Assembly (NCBI RefSeq): GCF_017114865.1
Contig: NZ_JADEYH010000007.1
Location: forward strand, 1-64,000
Direction of reading: 5' to 3'
DNA: 64,000 nt
Source of the DNA: Streptomyces verrucosisporus
Lineage (GTDB): Bacteria; Actinomycetota; Actinomycetes; Streptomycetales; Streptomycetaceae
This document shows, piece by piece, positions 49,942 through 57,401 of the stretch. Below the pieces are notes generated by a model that worked only from the letters and a program-made list of their open reading frames with translations, ran no database searches and was not told where the DNA came from. Within the stretch, counting starts at the first letter, position 1. Each line of letters starts with the position of its first letter. The position numbers and the translations under genes are program-made.

Positions 49942-51192
49942 TCAGGCGGCCCGTCCCCCGGTCCGCTCCCCCTGCCGCCCCGCCGGCCGGTCGCCCCGGT
50001 ACAGCAGTACGGCGCAGAGCACCAGCAACAGGCCGGCGACCGCGGCGGCGGGCGCCAGCCGGCCGCCGTACCCGCGTTCGGGGGCCGGGCCGGCGCCGAA
50101 GTACTCCTTCGGGTACGCCTCGGTCACCGGCCGCTGCGGCCGCGGTTCGACCTTCGTGCCCAGCTCGATGGCGGCGGCCGGGTCCACGATGCCGCTGCCC
50201 AGGTCGTCGCTGCGCCCGCCGGGCGGGGTGTTCCGGGCGGTCTGCGCGATCAGCTCCTTGACCTGCGCCGGGCTGAGGTCGGGGTGGGCGGCCCGCACCA
50301 GGGCCACGCAGCCGGAGACGAAGGCGGCCGCGGCGCTGGTCCCCCAGCCCTCGTAGTACTCCCGGTCGGGGTAGGTGATGATCACGTCGTGGCCGGGGGC
50401 GCTGACGGTCGCATACCAGCGGCGCGTGGAGAAGGGGGCGCGCCGGCCGGTGCGGTCCACGGCGGTCACGGCGATCACACCCGGGTAGGCGGCCGGATAG
50501 GAAGCCCGGTCACCGTCCTCCCCGCCGTTGCCGGCGGAGGCGACCACCACCGAGCCCTTGCCCAGCGCGTAGCGGACGGCGGCGTCCTCGGCCGGGTCGG
50601 GGTGGGCGGAGGCGCTGTCGTCGCCCAGGGAGAGATTGATGACGTCGGCGCCCTGGTCGGCCGCCCAGCGGATGCCCTCGGCCAGTGCCCCGCCGCGCTC
50701 CTCGCGGGCCTTCCTCCGCTGCGGGTCGTCGTCCTCCAGCAGGACGCGCACGGGCAGGATCCGCGCCTCGGGGGCGACTCCGAGGACGCCTTCCGAGTCG
50801 CCGGGGCCGTGGCCGCGTCCGGCGATGATCCCGGCCATCGCGGTTCCGTGCCGGGCCCAGTACTCGTCGCCCCGGCGGGCTCCGAATCCGATGAGGTCCC
50901 TGCCTTTCAGCACCCGTCCACGCAGGTCGGGGTGGCCGGCGTCGACGCCGGTGTCGAGCACGGCAACGGTGATGCCCTGGCCTCTGGTGGTGTTCCAGGC
51001 GTCGCGCGCGCTCACCGCGTCCAGGCCCCACTGCCGGTCGCGCACCTCATCGGCGTGCGCGGCGGGCGCGGTCAGCAGGAGGGAGGCGCAGAGCACCGCG
51101 AACGCCGACAGCGCGGAGACCAGCCCGGCGACGCGGCGGGGGCGGCGGATGTGCGGGGGGTTCGCGGTGGCGGGGAGACCCGTGGCGTTCAT
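49942..51192 (-). CDS. mycP: Mycosin-type membrane-anchored subtilisin
   Basis: A 416-residue S8 peptidase. A signal peptide (about 20-47, ending APAAHA) leads to the catalytic domain with D80 (VAVLDTGVD), H115 (ARHGTAMAG), oxyanion N222 (SAGNGG) and S286 (GTSAAAAF). A C-terminal helix (about 378-398) anchors it outside the membrane. This is the plan of mycosins, proteases of type VII secretion. No ecc or esx genes are nearby. Its ATG overlaps the upstream membrane protein by 4 nt, so the two are translationally coupled. Confidence 0.9.
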   Translation of the reverse strand: MNATGLPATANPPHIRRPRRVAGLVSALSAFAVLCASLLLTAPAAHADEVRDRQWGLDAVSARDAWNTTRGQGITVAVLDTGVDAGHPDLRGRVLKGRDLIGFGARRGDEYWARHGTAMAGIIAGRGHGPGDSEGVLGVAPEARILPVRVLLEDDDPQRRKAREERGGALAEGIRWAADQGADVINLSLGDDSASAHPDPAEDAAVRYALGKGSVVVASAGNGGEDGDRASYPAAYPGVIAVTAVDRTGRRAPFSTRRWYATVSAPGHDVIITYPDREYYEGWGTSAAAAFVSGCVALVRAAHPDLSPAQVKELIAQTARNTPPGGRSDDLGSGIVDPAAAIELGTKVEPRPQRPVTEAYPKEYFGAGPAPERGYGGRLAPAAAVAGLLLVLCAVLLYRGDRPAGRQGERTGGRAA

Positions 51193-52139
51193 CGGTCCTG
51201 TCCGGTTCCCTGGGCGACGATGTGGCGCAGGCCGCGCTCGATGCGGTCGGCGATGCCACGGGCGTCGTGGCCCAGGCCCGCCTGGGCGGGTGCGGTGGTC
51301 TGGTCCTCCAGCACGGCCTCGGAGGCCGGCTGCGGTTCGCCGACGGTACGGCCGTCGGCGAAGCCGGAGACGGTGTAGACCACCACGGGGGCGTCGGTGA
51401 GCGGCCGGATCGTCCAGCTGGCGCGCTGGGCGTCGCCGAAGCGGGCCGCGGCGGTGCCGCGCGCCGCGTAGGGGCGGGGCATCAGATCGGCGCGCAGTTC
51501 GAGGTCCTCCTCGTCGAACCGTTCGCGCAGGGCCCGCATGCCCTTCTCGTCGGCCTCGGTGAACAGCAGCCCGACCGTGGTGACGCCGCTGCCGGTCTCG
51601 TCCGCGTACGTGGCGCGCAGCAGCCGCTCGCATCCGGCCGGTGAGAGGACCTCGGCCAGCGAGGGGTCGAAGGCGTCGCGGCAGTCGGCGTCGGGGGCGA
51701 CCGCCACCCGGGTCCAGCGCCGGTCGGCACGTCCCGGTCCGGCGCCCCGGCCGCGCAGGGAGCGGGGGAAGATCGTGTCGACGGGTATCTCGCGCCACAG
51801 CGAGCGCGTCTCGGCGTAGTCGGCCGCGGGGCGCTCGCCGGAGTCGCCGGTGAGCCAGACCCCGGCGGCGGCTCCGCCCAGCAGCCCGAGGCCCAGGACG
51901 AGGCAGACGACCGCGGCGGCGGTGCGGACCGGCCCGCGCACGCGCCGCCCCGGCTCCGGGGCGGCGGCCGGCGCGTCCGGGTACACCAGGGGTACGTCGA
52001 ACCGCGGTGGCGGCGGCCCCGTCGCTATCGGGGGCGCGGCGGCCGCGACCCGGGGGGCTCCCGGCGGCACGGCGGGCCGCGGCGGGACGACGGGTGGGAG
52101 CGGAGCCCGGACCGGGTCGGCCTCAGTGCTCACCGGCAC
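51189..52139 (-). CDS. Single-pass membrane protein coupled to the mycosin
   Basis: A 316-residue protein. A Pro/Ala-rich cytoplasmic head (about 1-70) is followed by one helix (about 73-97, AAAVVCLVLGLGLLGG) and an outer domain with CRDAFDPSLAEVLSPAGC, whose two cysteines could form a disulfide. No family is recognised by eye. The GTG at 52139 has GAGGGG upstream; a GTG at 52133 is better spaced. It shares a 4-nt overlap with the mycosin and may be its partner, substrate or inhibitor; this is inference from coupling only. Confidence 0.75.
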   Translation of the reverse strand: MPVSTEADPVRAPLPPVVPPRPAVPPGAPRVAAAAPPIATGPPPPRFDVPLVYPDAPAAAPEPGRRVRGPVRTAAAVVCLVLGLGLLGGAAAGVWLTGDSGERPAADYAETRSLWREIPVDTIFPRSLRGRGAGPGRADRRWTRVAVAPDADCRDAFDPSLAEVLSPAGCERLLRATYADETGSGVTTVGLLFTEADEKGMRALRERFDEEDLELRADLMPRPYAARGTAAARFGDAQRASWTIRPLTDAPVVVYTVSGFADGRTVGEPQPASEAVLEDQTTAPAQAGLGHDARGIADRIERGLRHIVAQGTGQDR

Positions 52140-52205
52140 CCCCTCGTGTTCTGTGCCACCCCGTCGAGTCCCTTTCGGGGCAGGCCGGTCGGTATCGGGA
52201 CATCA

Positions 52206-52230
52206 CACCGCCGACCAGTGGTCGGCGGTG
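52206..52230. promoter_or_regulatory. Perfect palindrome in the divergent promoter region
   Basis: 12-bp arms CACCGCCGACCA around a single G. It lies between the divergent starts at 52139 and 52377, 67 nt from the membrane protein start. It may be an operator, or a hairpin in one transcript. Confidence 0.4.
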
Positions 52231-52376
52231 GTGTGCGCGTCACTCTACGTGGATCCGGCACGGTGGCGGCAACCCGCGTCCCGGTCTCCACGGGGGGGTC
52301 CTGCATCCCGTGCGCGGGGCCGAGCCGCCGCCACCGGGTCTGTCCTGGGCCCGGTGGACTCTGGCAAGCTGCCGGG

Positions 52377-53591
52377 GTGTTCGACGCGACCGCTGACCCA
52401 GCAGCCGACCGGGCCCGCTACGACCGGGCCACCGCCCATCTCGACGCGCCGCTCGCCGTCGTCGATCTGACGGCGTTCGACGCCAACGCCGCCGACCTGG
52501 TGCGCCGCGCCGGCGGCAAGCCCGTGCGCGTGGCCAGCAAGTCCGTGCGCTGCCGCGCCCTGCTGGAGCGCGCGCTGGCGAGGGACGGGGTCGCCGGCGT
52601 CATGAGCTTCACGCTCGCCGAATCCCTGTGGCTGGCCCGCTGCGGCTTCGACGACGTCCTGCTCGCCTATCCGTCGGCGGACCGGGCCGGTTACGCCGAG
52701 CTGGCCTCGGACCCGAAGCTGGCCGCGGCCGTGACGGTGATGGTCGACGACCCCGCGCAGCTCGCCCTGATCGACGCCGCCCGCGGCGGCGGACGCGAGG
52801 AGATACGGGTCTGTCTGGAGCTGGACGCCTCGCTGTGGCTGCTGGGGGGCCGGGTGCGGATCGGCGCGCGGCGCTCGCCGCTGCACTCCCCCGCCCAACT
52901 GGCCGATCTGGCCCGGTCGGTGGCGCGCCGGCCCGGTTTCCGGCTGGTGGGCCTGATGGCGTACGAGGGGCACATCGCGGGCGTGGGCGACGCTCCGCCC
53001 GGGCGCCCGCTGCGCGCGCGGGCGGTAAGGCTGATGCAGTCGGCCGCGCGGCGCGAGCTGGTCCAGCGGCGCGCGGCGGCGGTACGCGCGGTGCGGGCGG
53101 TGGCGCCGGACCTGGAGTTCGTCAACGGCGGCGGGACCGGGAGCGTGCAGCACACCGCCGCCGAGGAGGCGGTCACCGAGATCGCCGCGGGTTCGGGGCT
53201 GCTGATGCCCCGCCTGTTCGACAACTACACCTCGTTCTCCGGCCGCCCCGCGGCGCTGTTCGCACAGCCGGTGGTGCGGCGGCCCGGGGTGGGTGTGGTG
53301 ACGGTGCTCGGCGGCGGCTATCCGGCCTCCGGCGCGGCGGGCCGGGACCGGCTGCCGGTGCCGTATCTGCCGTCCGGGCTGCGCTACGACCCGGCGGAGG
53401 GGCCGGGCGAGGTGCAGACGCCGCTACTCGGGCCGCCCGCCGACGACCTGCTGATCGGCGACAAGGTGTGGTTCCGGCACGCCAAGGCCGGGGAGTTGTG
53501 CGAGCGTTTCGCGGCACTGCACCTGGTCGAGGGCGGCCGGGTGGCGGCGACGGTGCCGACCTACCGCGGCGAGGGCCGCACCTTCCTGTGA
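52377..53591 (+). CDS. Fold-type III PLP amino acid deaminase/aldolase-like protein
   Basis: A 404-residue protein of the alanine racemase/D-threonine aldolase fold. The N-terminal barrel has the PLP lysine in VRVASKSVRC, then GFRLVGLMAYEGHIAG and FVNGGGTGSVQHTA. The C-terminal domain (about 300-404) carries GDKVWFRHAKAGELCERF. It would act on a D- or hydroxy-amino acid; the substrate is not readable. The GTG at 52377 follows a CAAGCT -10-like element by 6 nt and has no ribosome site, suggesting a leaderless message. Confidence 0.87.
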   Translation: MFDATADPAADRARYDRATAHLDAPLAVVDLTAFDANAADLVRRAGGKPVRVASKSVRCRALLERALARDGVAGVMSFTLAESLWLARCGFDDVLLAYPSADRAGYAELASDPKLAAAVTVMVDDPAQLALIDAARGGGREEIRVCLELDASLWLLGGRVRIGARRSPLHSPAQLADLARSVARRPGFRLVGLMAYEGHIAGVGDAPPGRPLRARAVRLMQSAARRELVQRRAAAVRAVRAVAPDLEFVNGGGTGSVQHTAAEEAVTEIAAGSGLLMPRLFDNYTSFSGRPAALFAQPVVRRPGVGVVTVLGGGYPASGAAGRDRLPVPYLPSGLRYDPAEGPGEVQTPLLGPPADDLLIGDKVWFRHAKAGELCERFAALHLVEGGRVAATVPTYRGEGRTFL

Positions 53592-53653
53592 GCCTCCGCC
53601 GACTCCACCGGCCTCCGCCCCCCGTCGTGCCCGGAGCGGGAGGGGGCGGGGTC

Positions 53654-54670
53654 TCAGACCTCCATACCGGGGCCGCCGACGGCGCGGACGCCCGCCACGA
53701 TCCGGTCCATCTCGCCGGGGTCCGGGGCGTCGGCGTGGATGTCGAAGCCCAGACGCATCACCAGCATCCGGCCGCTGCCGTCGGGCGCGGGGAAGGCGAC
53801 GGACTCCACGTACGCGTCGGGCTCCAACTCGTTGGCGATCCGCCAGCGCACCCGGTGGCCCTTCCGCCCCGCGACGGTGACCTCGCCGGAGGCGACCACC
53901 TCGTGCTCCTCGATCCCGCCGTAGCCCCTGGTGTCGTAGGACTCCTCGGCGTTGCGGGCGATGTCCGCCTCGGCCGTCGCCCGCGGGCCGGCCCCCGCGG
54001 AGTCGTCGGCGGCCCGCAGGGAGACCCCGGCGCGGACGCAGGTGAGGGAGGCGTCCCCGGGGCAGGGGTAGGAACCGGAGGACAGCCAGATCCCGCTGTC
54101 GGTCTCCGACTCGTTCCAGCCCTCGGGGACGGGGACGCCGACGCCGTGGACGCGGTCGATCGCGGTGCCGGGCGTTCGGTCGTCCTCCCCGCCCCCCGGG
54201 TCCTTGTCCGGCTCGTCCTCCTGCGTTCCGCCGGGGGTCTCGTCCGCGCCGGCAGTGGCGCCGGGCCGGGCCCGGCGGTCGTCGGAGCCGCCGGAGCCGC
54301 CGAGCAGGAGCAGCCCTCCCGCCAGGAGCGCGCTCACCACGACCGCGGTGGCTATGACGGCGGCCACCAGCGGCCCGCGCGACGGCCCCGCCTTTGGATC
54401 CGGTGGGGGGGCGACGGGCCGCCCGTACGGGGCGTGGGAGTCCCGGGCTCCGTACGTGCCGTAGGCGTCGTACGTGCCGTAGGCGTCGTACGTGCCGTAG
54501 GCGTCGTACGTGCCGTAGGCGTCGTACGTGCCGTAGGCGTCGTACGTGCCGTAGGCGGTGGTCCGGGTGTGCGCGGTCCAGGCCGAGCCGTCCCACCAGC
54601 GCTCGGGCGCCGGGCCGGGGCCCGTGTGCCCGGGGTCCGCGTACCAGCCGGGCGGTGTCGTCATGCTCAC
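53654..54670 (-). CDS. DUF2510 membrane protein with a YGTYDA repeat
   Basis: A 338-residue protein. The N-terminal DUF2510 motif is PPGWYADPG with ERWWDGSAWTAHTR. Next comes a repeat of six YGTYDA-like units (about 38-74), a transmembrane helix (about 96-122), an acidic linker, and an outer domain with a possible disulfide (PCPGDASLTC). The outer part resembles secreted ligand-binding domains but no family is certain. I start at the GTG at 54670, 7 nt after TACTGT (54678-54683), so probably leaderless; an ATG at 54664 is the alternative. Confidence 0.78.
   Translation of the reverse strand: MSMTTPPGWYADPGHTGPGPAPERWWDGSAWTAHTRTTAYGTYDAYGTYDAYGTYDAYGTYDAYGTYDAYGTYGARDSHAPYGRPVAPPPDPKAGPSRGPLVAAVIATAVVVSALLAGGLLLLGGSGGSDDRRARPGATAGADETPGGTQEDEPDKDPGGGEDDRTPGTAIDRVHGVGVPVPEGWNESETDSGIWLSSGSYPCPGDASLTCVRAGVSLRAADDSAGAGPRATAEADIARNAEESYDTRGYGGIEEHEVVASGEVTVAGRKGHRVRWRIANELEPDAYVESVAFPAPDGSGRMLVMRLGFDIHADAPDPGEMDRIVAGVRAVGGPGMEV
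54451..54558. repeat. 18-bp tandem repeat, six copies, inside the DUF2510 gene
   Basis: Five perfect copies of CGTACGTGCCGTAGGCGT (54451-54540) and a sixth differing in the last base. On the coding strand it encodes the YGTYDA repeat. Identical DNA in all copies indicates recent expansion. Confidence 0.95.
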
Positions 54671-54704
54671 GGCGTGCACAGTAGCGGCAACCGGCGCCCG
54701 GGAG

Positions 54705-54767
54705 GACCGGTGCGCCCCCATCGGTCGCGACGGAGCGGGGCGCTCCGGTCAGAACGGCGCACCGGTC
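54705..54767 (-). terminator. Hairpin overlapping the end of the BtuF-like gene
   Basis: A 12-bp outer stem GACCGGTGCGCC/GGCGCACCGGTC encloses an inner GGAGCG/CGCTCC hairpin. The right arm includes two bases of the BtuF-like stop at 54766-54768. It also lies beside the DUF2510 promoter. Confidence 0.6.
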
Positions 54768-55524
54768 AGGCCGGCGGGGCGGTCGGCGGGCCGGACAGCG
54801 CGGCGGCCAGCACCGCGCCGAGCACGGTCGGCGCCTCGGTCAGGGAGGGCCCGTACCAGGTCAGATGCCGCCCGCTGACGAGGGCCGCCGGTAGCCCGGG
54901 GAAGGCCTCGGGGCCGTCGTCGGCGGTGAAGCGGTACGGCTCGTCGGGCAGCACCACGAGATCGGCCCGGCCCGGCTCGTTCAGCTCCCCGATCCCGGCG
55001 CGCGGATAGCGCTCGGCGTGACCGGCGTAGGCGTTGCGCACGCCGAGGCGGGCCAGGACGTCGCCCGCGAAGGTGTCCCTGCCCAGCACCATCCACGGCC
55101 GCCGCCAGACGGGCACCACGGCGGTGGCGTCGGCCACTGGCCGCAGCGCGCTCCAGGCGTCCTCGGCCTCGTCCAGCCAGGCGGGCCGGGGCAGCCCGCA
55201 TCCGGCGGTGAGCACCCGGTCCAGTTCGGCGAACGCCTGAGGGAGCGTACGGATCTCGGTGACCAGCACCTCGGCGCCCGCGCCGCGCAGGGCGGCGAGG
55301 TCGGCGGAGCGGTTCTCCTCCTCGTTGGCGATGACCAGGTCGGGGTGGAGGGCCGCGATCCGCTCCAGGTCGGGGTTCTTGGTACCCCGCACCCGCACCA
55401 CGTCCAGACCGGGCGGACGGCTGCACCAGTCGGTGGCCCCGACCAGAAGTTCCGGGCCGGTGGCGGCCACCGCCTCGGTCAGCGACGGCACCAGCGAGAC
55501 GACGCGGCGGACGGTGCGCGTCAC
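54766..55524 (-). CDS. BtuF-like helical-backbone metal receptor without a signal peptide
   Basis: A 252-residue class III substrate-binding-fold protein. It shows RRVVSLVPSLTEAVAATGP, GTKNPDLERIAALHPDLVIANEEENR and VLGRDTFAGDVLARLGVRNA, as in B12/siderophore-binding proteins. No signal peptide or lipobox precedes the domain, so it appears cytoplasmic. The GTG start overlaps the upstream OsmC stop by 4 nt (55521-55524), so the pair is coupled. No permease or ATPase is adjacent. It may be a metal-complex or cobalamin-binding protein rather than a transport component. Confidence 0.82.
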   Translation of the reverse strand: MTRTVRRVVSLVPSLTEAVAATGPELLVGATDWCSRPPGLDVVRVRGTKNPDLERIAALHPDLVIANEEENRSADLAALRGAGAEVLVTEIRTLPQAFAELDRVLTAGCGLPRPAWLDEAEDAWSALRPVADATAVVPVWRRPWMVLGRDTFAGDVLARLGVRNAYAGHAERYPRAGIGELNEPGRADLVVLPDEPYRFTADDGPEAFPGLPAALVSGRHLTWYGPSLTEAPTVLGAVLAAALSGPPTAPPA

Positions 55525-55961
55525 GACCCCACCGCCACCGTCGGCTCGTGCCGCACGGGGAAGGCGACGGAGCGGGTGATGAAGCACACCGCCCCGACCT
55601 CGCCGTGCAGGGCCAGGGCCCTCTCCCGCATCGGCTCCCCGGCCACGGACACCTCCGGCCGCAGCACCACCTCGGTGAACCGTCCACCGCCACCGGCCGC
55701 GTCCATGGTCATGGTGCCCACGGGCCGGTCGGTGTAGCCGGTGACCACCACGCCCGCGGCCGCGCACAGGTGCAGGTACCACAGCATGTGGCACTGGGAG
55801 AGGGAGGAGACCAGCAGTTCCTCGGGGTTCCAGCGGGCGTCGTCGCCGCGGAAGGCGGGATCGGCGGAGCCGGGCAGGGGCGGCTTGCCGGCGGCCAGGA
55901 TCTCGTGGTCCCGGCTGTACGCCCGGTAACCCTCCGTCCCGGCCCCGAGGTTCCCGTCCAC
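55521..55961 (-). CDS. OsmC-family peroxidase-like protein with an N-terminal frameshift
   Basis: The frame from GTG at 55961 gives 146 residues. The OsmC fold is clear: YRAYSRDHEILAAGKPPLPG, EELLVSSLSQCHMLWYLHLC with its first reactive cysteine, and GEVGAVCFITRSV with the second. These cysteines reduce organic hydroperoxides. The family's first 15 residues (MAATHHYELTLQWTG) are encoded just upstream from ATG at 55996, but in another frame. One base missing from a G run at 55953-55955 would explain this. As read, the protein is either truncated or a pseudogene; sequence error is also possible. Confidence 0.7.
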   Translation of the reverse strand: MDGNLGAGTEGYRAYSRDHEILAAGKPPLPGSADPAFRGDDARWNPEELLVSSLSQCHMLWYLHLCAAAGVVVTGYTDRPVGTMTMDAAGGGGRFTEVVLRPEVSVAGEPMRERALALHGEVGAVCFITRSVAFPVRHEPTVAVGS

Positions 55962-55996
55962 TGCAGGGTGAGTTCGTAGTGGTGGGTGGCTGCCAT

Positions 55997-56375
55997 GCGG
56001 TCAGCCTAGTGCCGCGTCAACCGGGGTCTGCCCGGTGGCGAGGTGTCTCCCCCGGCCTCCGGCCGGGGCGCCCCAGGTGCCGGGGCTCCCGGGCCCGCAG
56101 GACCGGGGGGGGGGACGCGATCGCAAGGCGGCCGGAAGCCGCATGCGGTTGTTCCCACCAGGGCTCTCGGCCGACGAGGCATGGGGGCTCCCCCTGCCGG
56201 AGGCCGGAGGAGTGCGTGCCCGGGGACACCACCCGGCCGGAGGCCGGGGGAGGCGGCGAACGGGGTGGACCCCGGCTGACGGGGCGCCGGGTGCGCCGCC
56301 CCGGCGCCCCGCGGCGGGGCGGGGCTCTCCCCGCCGCGGGGCCTCGTTGTCGGAGGGGTGCGGCATGATCGGGGC
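55997..56375. other. 379-bp GC-repeat-rich intergenic region
   Basis: Contains repeated GC palindromes such as CCCCGGCCTCCGGCCGGGG (about 56050-56068), CCGGCCGGAGGCCGGGGGAG (near 56231) and a GCCGGAGGCCGGAGGAG stretch, plus a run of ten G at 56105-56114. The promoters of the OsmC-like gene (TAGGCT at 56003-56008) and of the exonuclease gene lie at its two ends. No coding frame with family resemblance; it could be a decayed insertion element, but no transposase piece is seen. Confidence 0.5.
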
Positions 56376-57302
56376 GTGACCACGCGACGCCTGATGCTTC
56401 TCGATGCCGCATCCCTCTACTACCGCGCCTACTTCGGGGTCCCCGAGTCGGTCAGGGCGCCCGACGGCACCCCGGTCAACGCGGTGCGCGGACTGCTGGA
56501 CTTCATCGCCCGCCTGGTGCGCGACCACCGCCCCGGCGATCTGGTCGCCTGCATGGACAACGACTGGCGGCCGCACTGGCGGGTCGAGCTGATCCCGTCC
56601 TACAAGGCGCACCGGGTGGTGGAGGAGTCCTCCGAGGGACCGGACACGGAAGAGACGCCCGACACCCTCTCCCCCCAGGTCCCGGTGATCGAGGAGGTGC
56701 TGGACGCGGTCGGCATCGCCCGGGTCGGCGCGGACGGCTACGAGGCCGACGACGTCATCGGCACCCTCGTCCGCCGGGCCGGCGGTCCGGTGGACGTCGT
56801 CACCGGCGACCGCGACCTGTTCCAGCTCGTCGACGACGCGCGCGGGGTGCGGGTGCTCTACCCCGTCAAGGGCATGGGCGACCCCGCGGTCGTCGACGAG
56901 GCGGCCCTGTGGGAGAAGTACGGCGTGGTGAGCGGGTCGGCGTACGCGGATCTGGCCCTGCTGCGCGGTGACCCGAGCGACGGGCTGCCGGGTGTGGCCG
57001 GCGTCGGCGAGAAGACCGCGGCCCGGCTGCTTCAGTCGTACGGCGATCTGGAGGGCATCCTGGCCGCCGTCGGCGATCCCGCCTCCGGGCTGACGCCGGC
57101 GCAGCGGCGGAAGCTGGAGGCGGCGCGGGAGTATCTGGCCGTGGCGCCGAAGGTGGTGCGGGTGGCCGGGGACGTGGCGCTGCCGGAGTTCGACCCGGCG
57201 CTTCCGGCCGAGCCGCTGCACGCACAGGAGCTGGAGGAACTGGCCGAGCGGTGGGGACTGGGCGGCTCGCTGCGGCGACTGCTGGACGCCCTGGCCGGCT
57301 GA
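56376..57302 (+). CDS. 5'-3' exonuclease (PolA N-terminal nuclease family)
   Basis: A 308-residue stand-alone nuclease. The N-terminal metal motifs include MLLDAASLYYRAYFGVP, ACMDNDWRPHWR, EADDVIGTL and VVTGDRDLFQLVD with acidic ligands. The helix-hairpin-helix GLPGVAGVGEKTAARLLQ binds DNA. It should remove RNA primers or flap ends in repair and replication. The GTG at 56376 has CATGAT (56364-56369) 6 nt upstream and no ribosome site, suggesting a leaderless message. Confidence 0.9.
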   Translation: MTTRRLMLLDAASLYYRAYFGVPESVRAPDGTPVNAVRGLLDFIARLVRDHRPGDLVACMDNDWRPHWRVELIPSYKAHRVVEESSEGPDTEETPDTLSPQVPVIEEVLDAVGIARVGADGYEADDVIGTLVRRAGGPVDVVTGDRDLFQLVDDARGVRVLYPVKGMGDPAVVDEAALWEKYGVVSGSAYADLALLRGDPSDGLPGVAGVGEKTAARLLQSYGDLEGILAAVGDPASGLTPAQRRKLEAAREYLAVAPKVVRVAGDVALPEFDPALPAEPLHAQELEELAERWGLGGSLRRLLDALAG

Positions 57303-57367
57303 GTGCCCTCACGGGGCCCGGCATCACGACCCGGCAGACCGTGGCGTACCGGCGGACGCCCCCGTAG

Positions 57368-57385
57368 GGTTAGGTATACCTAACC
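57368..57385. promoter_or_regulatory. Iron box (DmdR1/IdeR/DtxR-type operator)
   Basis: An 18-bp perfect palindrome GGTTAGGTATACCTAACC, 16 nt before the siderophore-interacting protein start. It fits the TTAGGTTAGSCTAACCTAA consensus of iron-dependent repressors in actinomycetes. Confidence 0.9.
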
Positions 57386-57401
57386 TCATGAGGAGAGCGC
57401 C

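Noticed and set aside
49942..51192. Complete type VII secretion locus
   Set aside because: Only the mycosin-type protease is present; no eccB-E or esx genes are seen on either side.
55997..56375. Insertion sequence
   Set aside because: GC palindromes are present but no transposase fragment, clear terminal repeats or target duplication.
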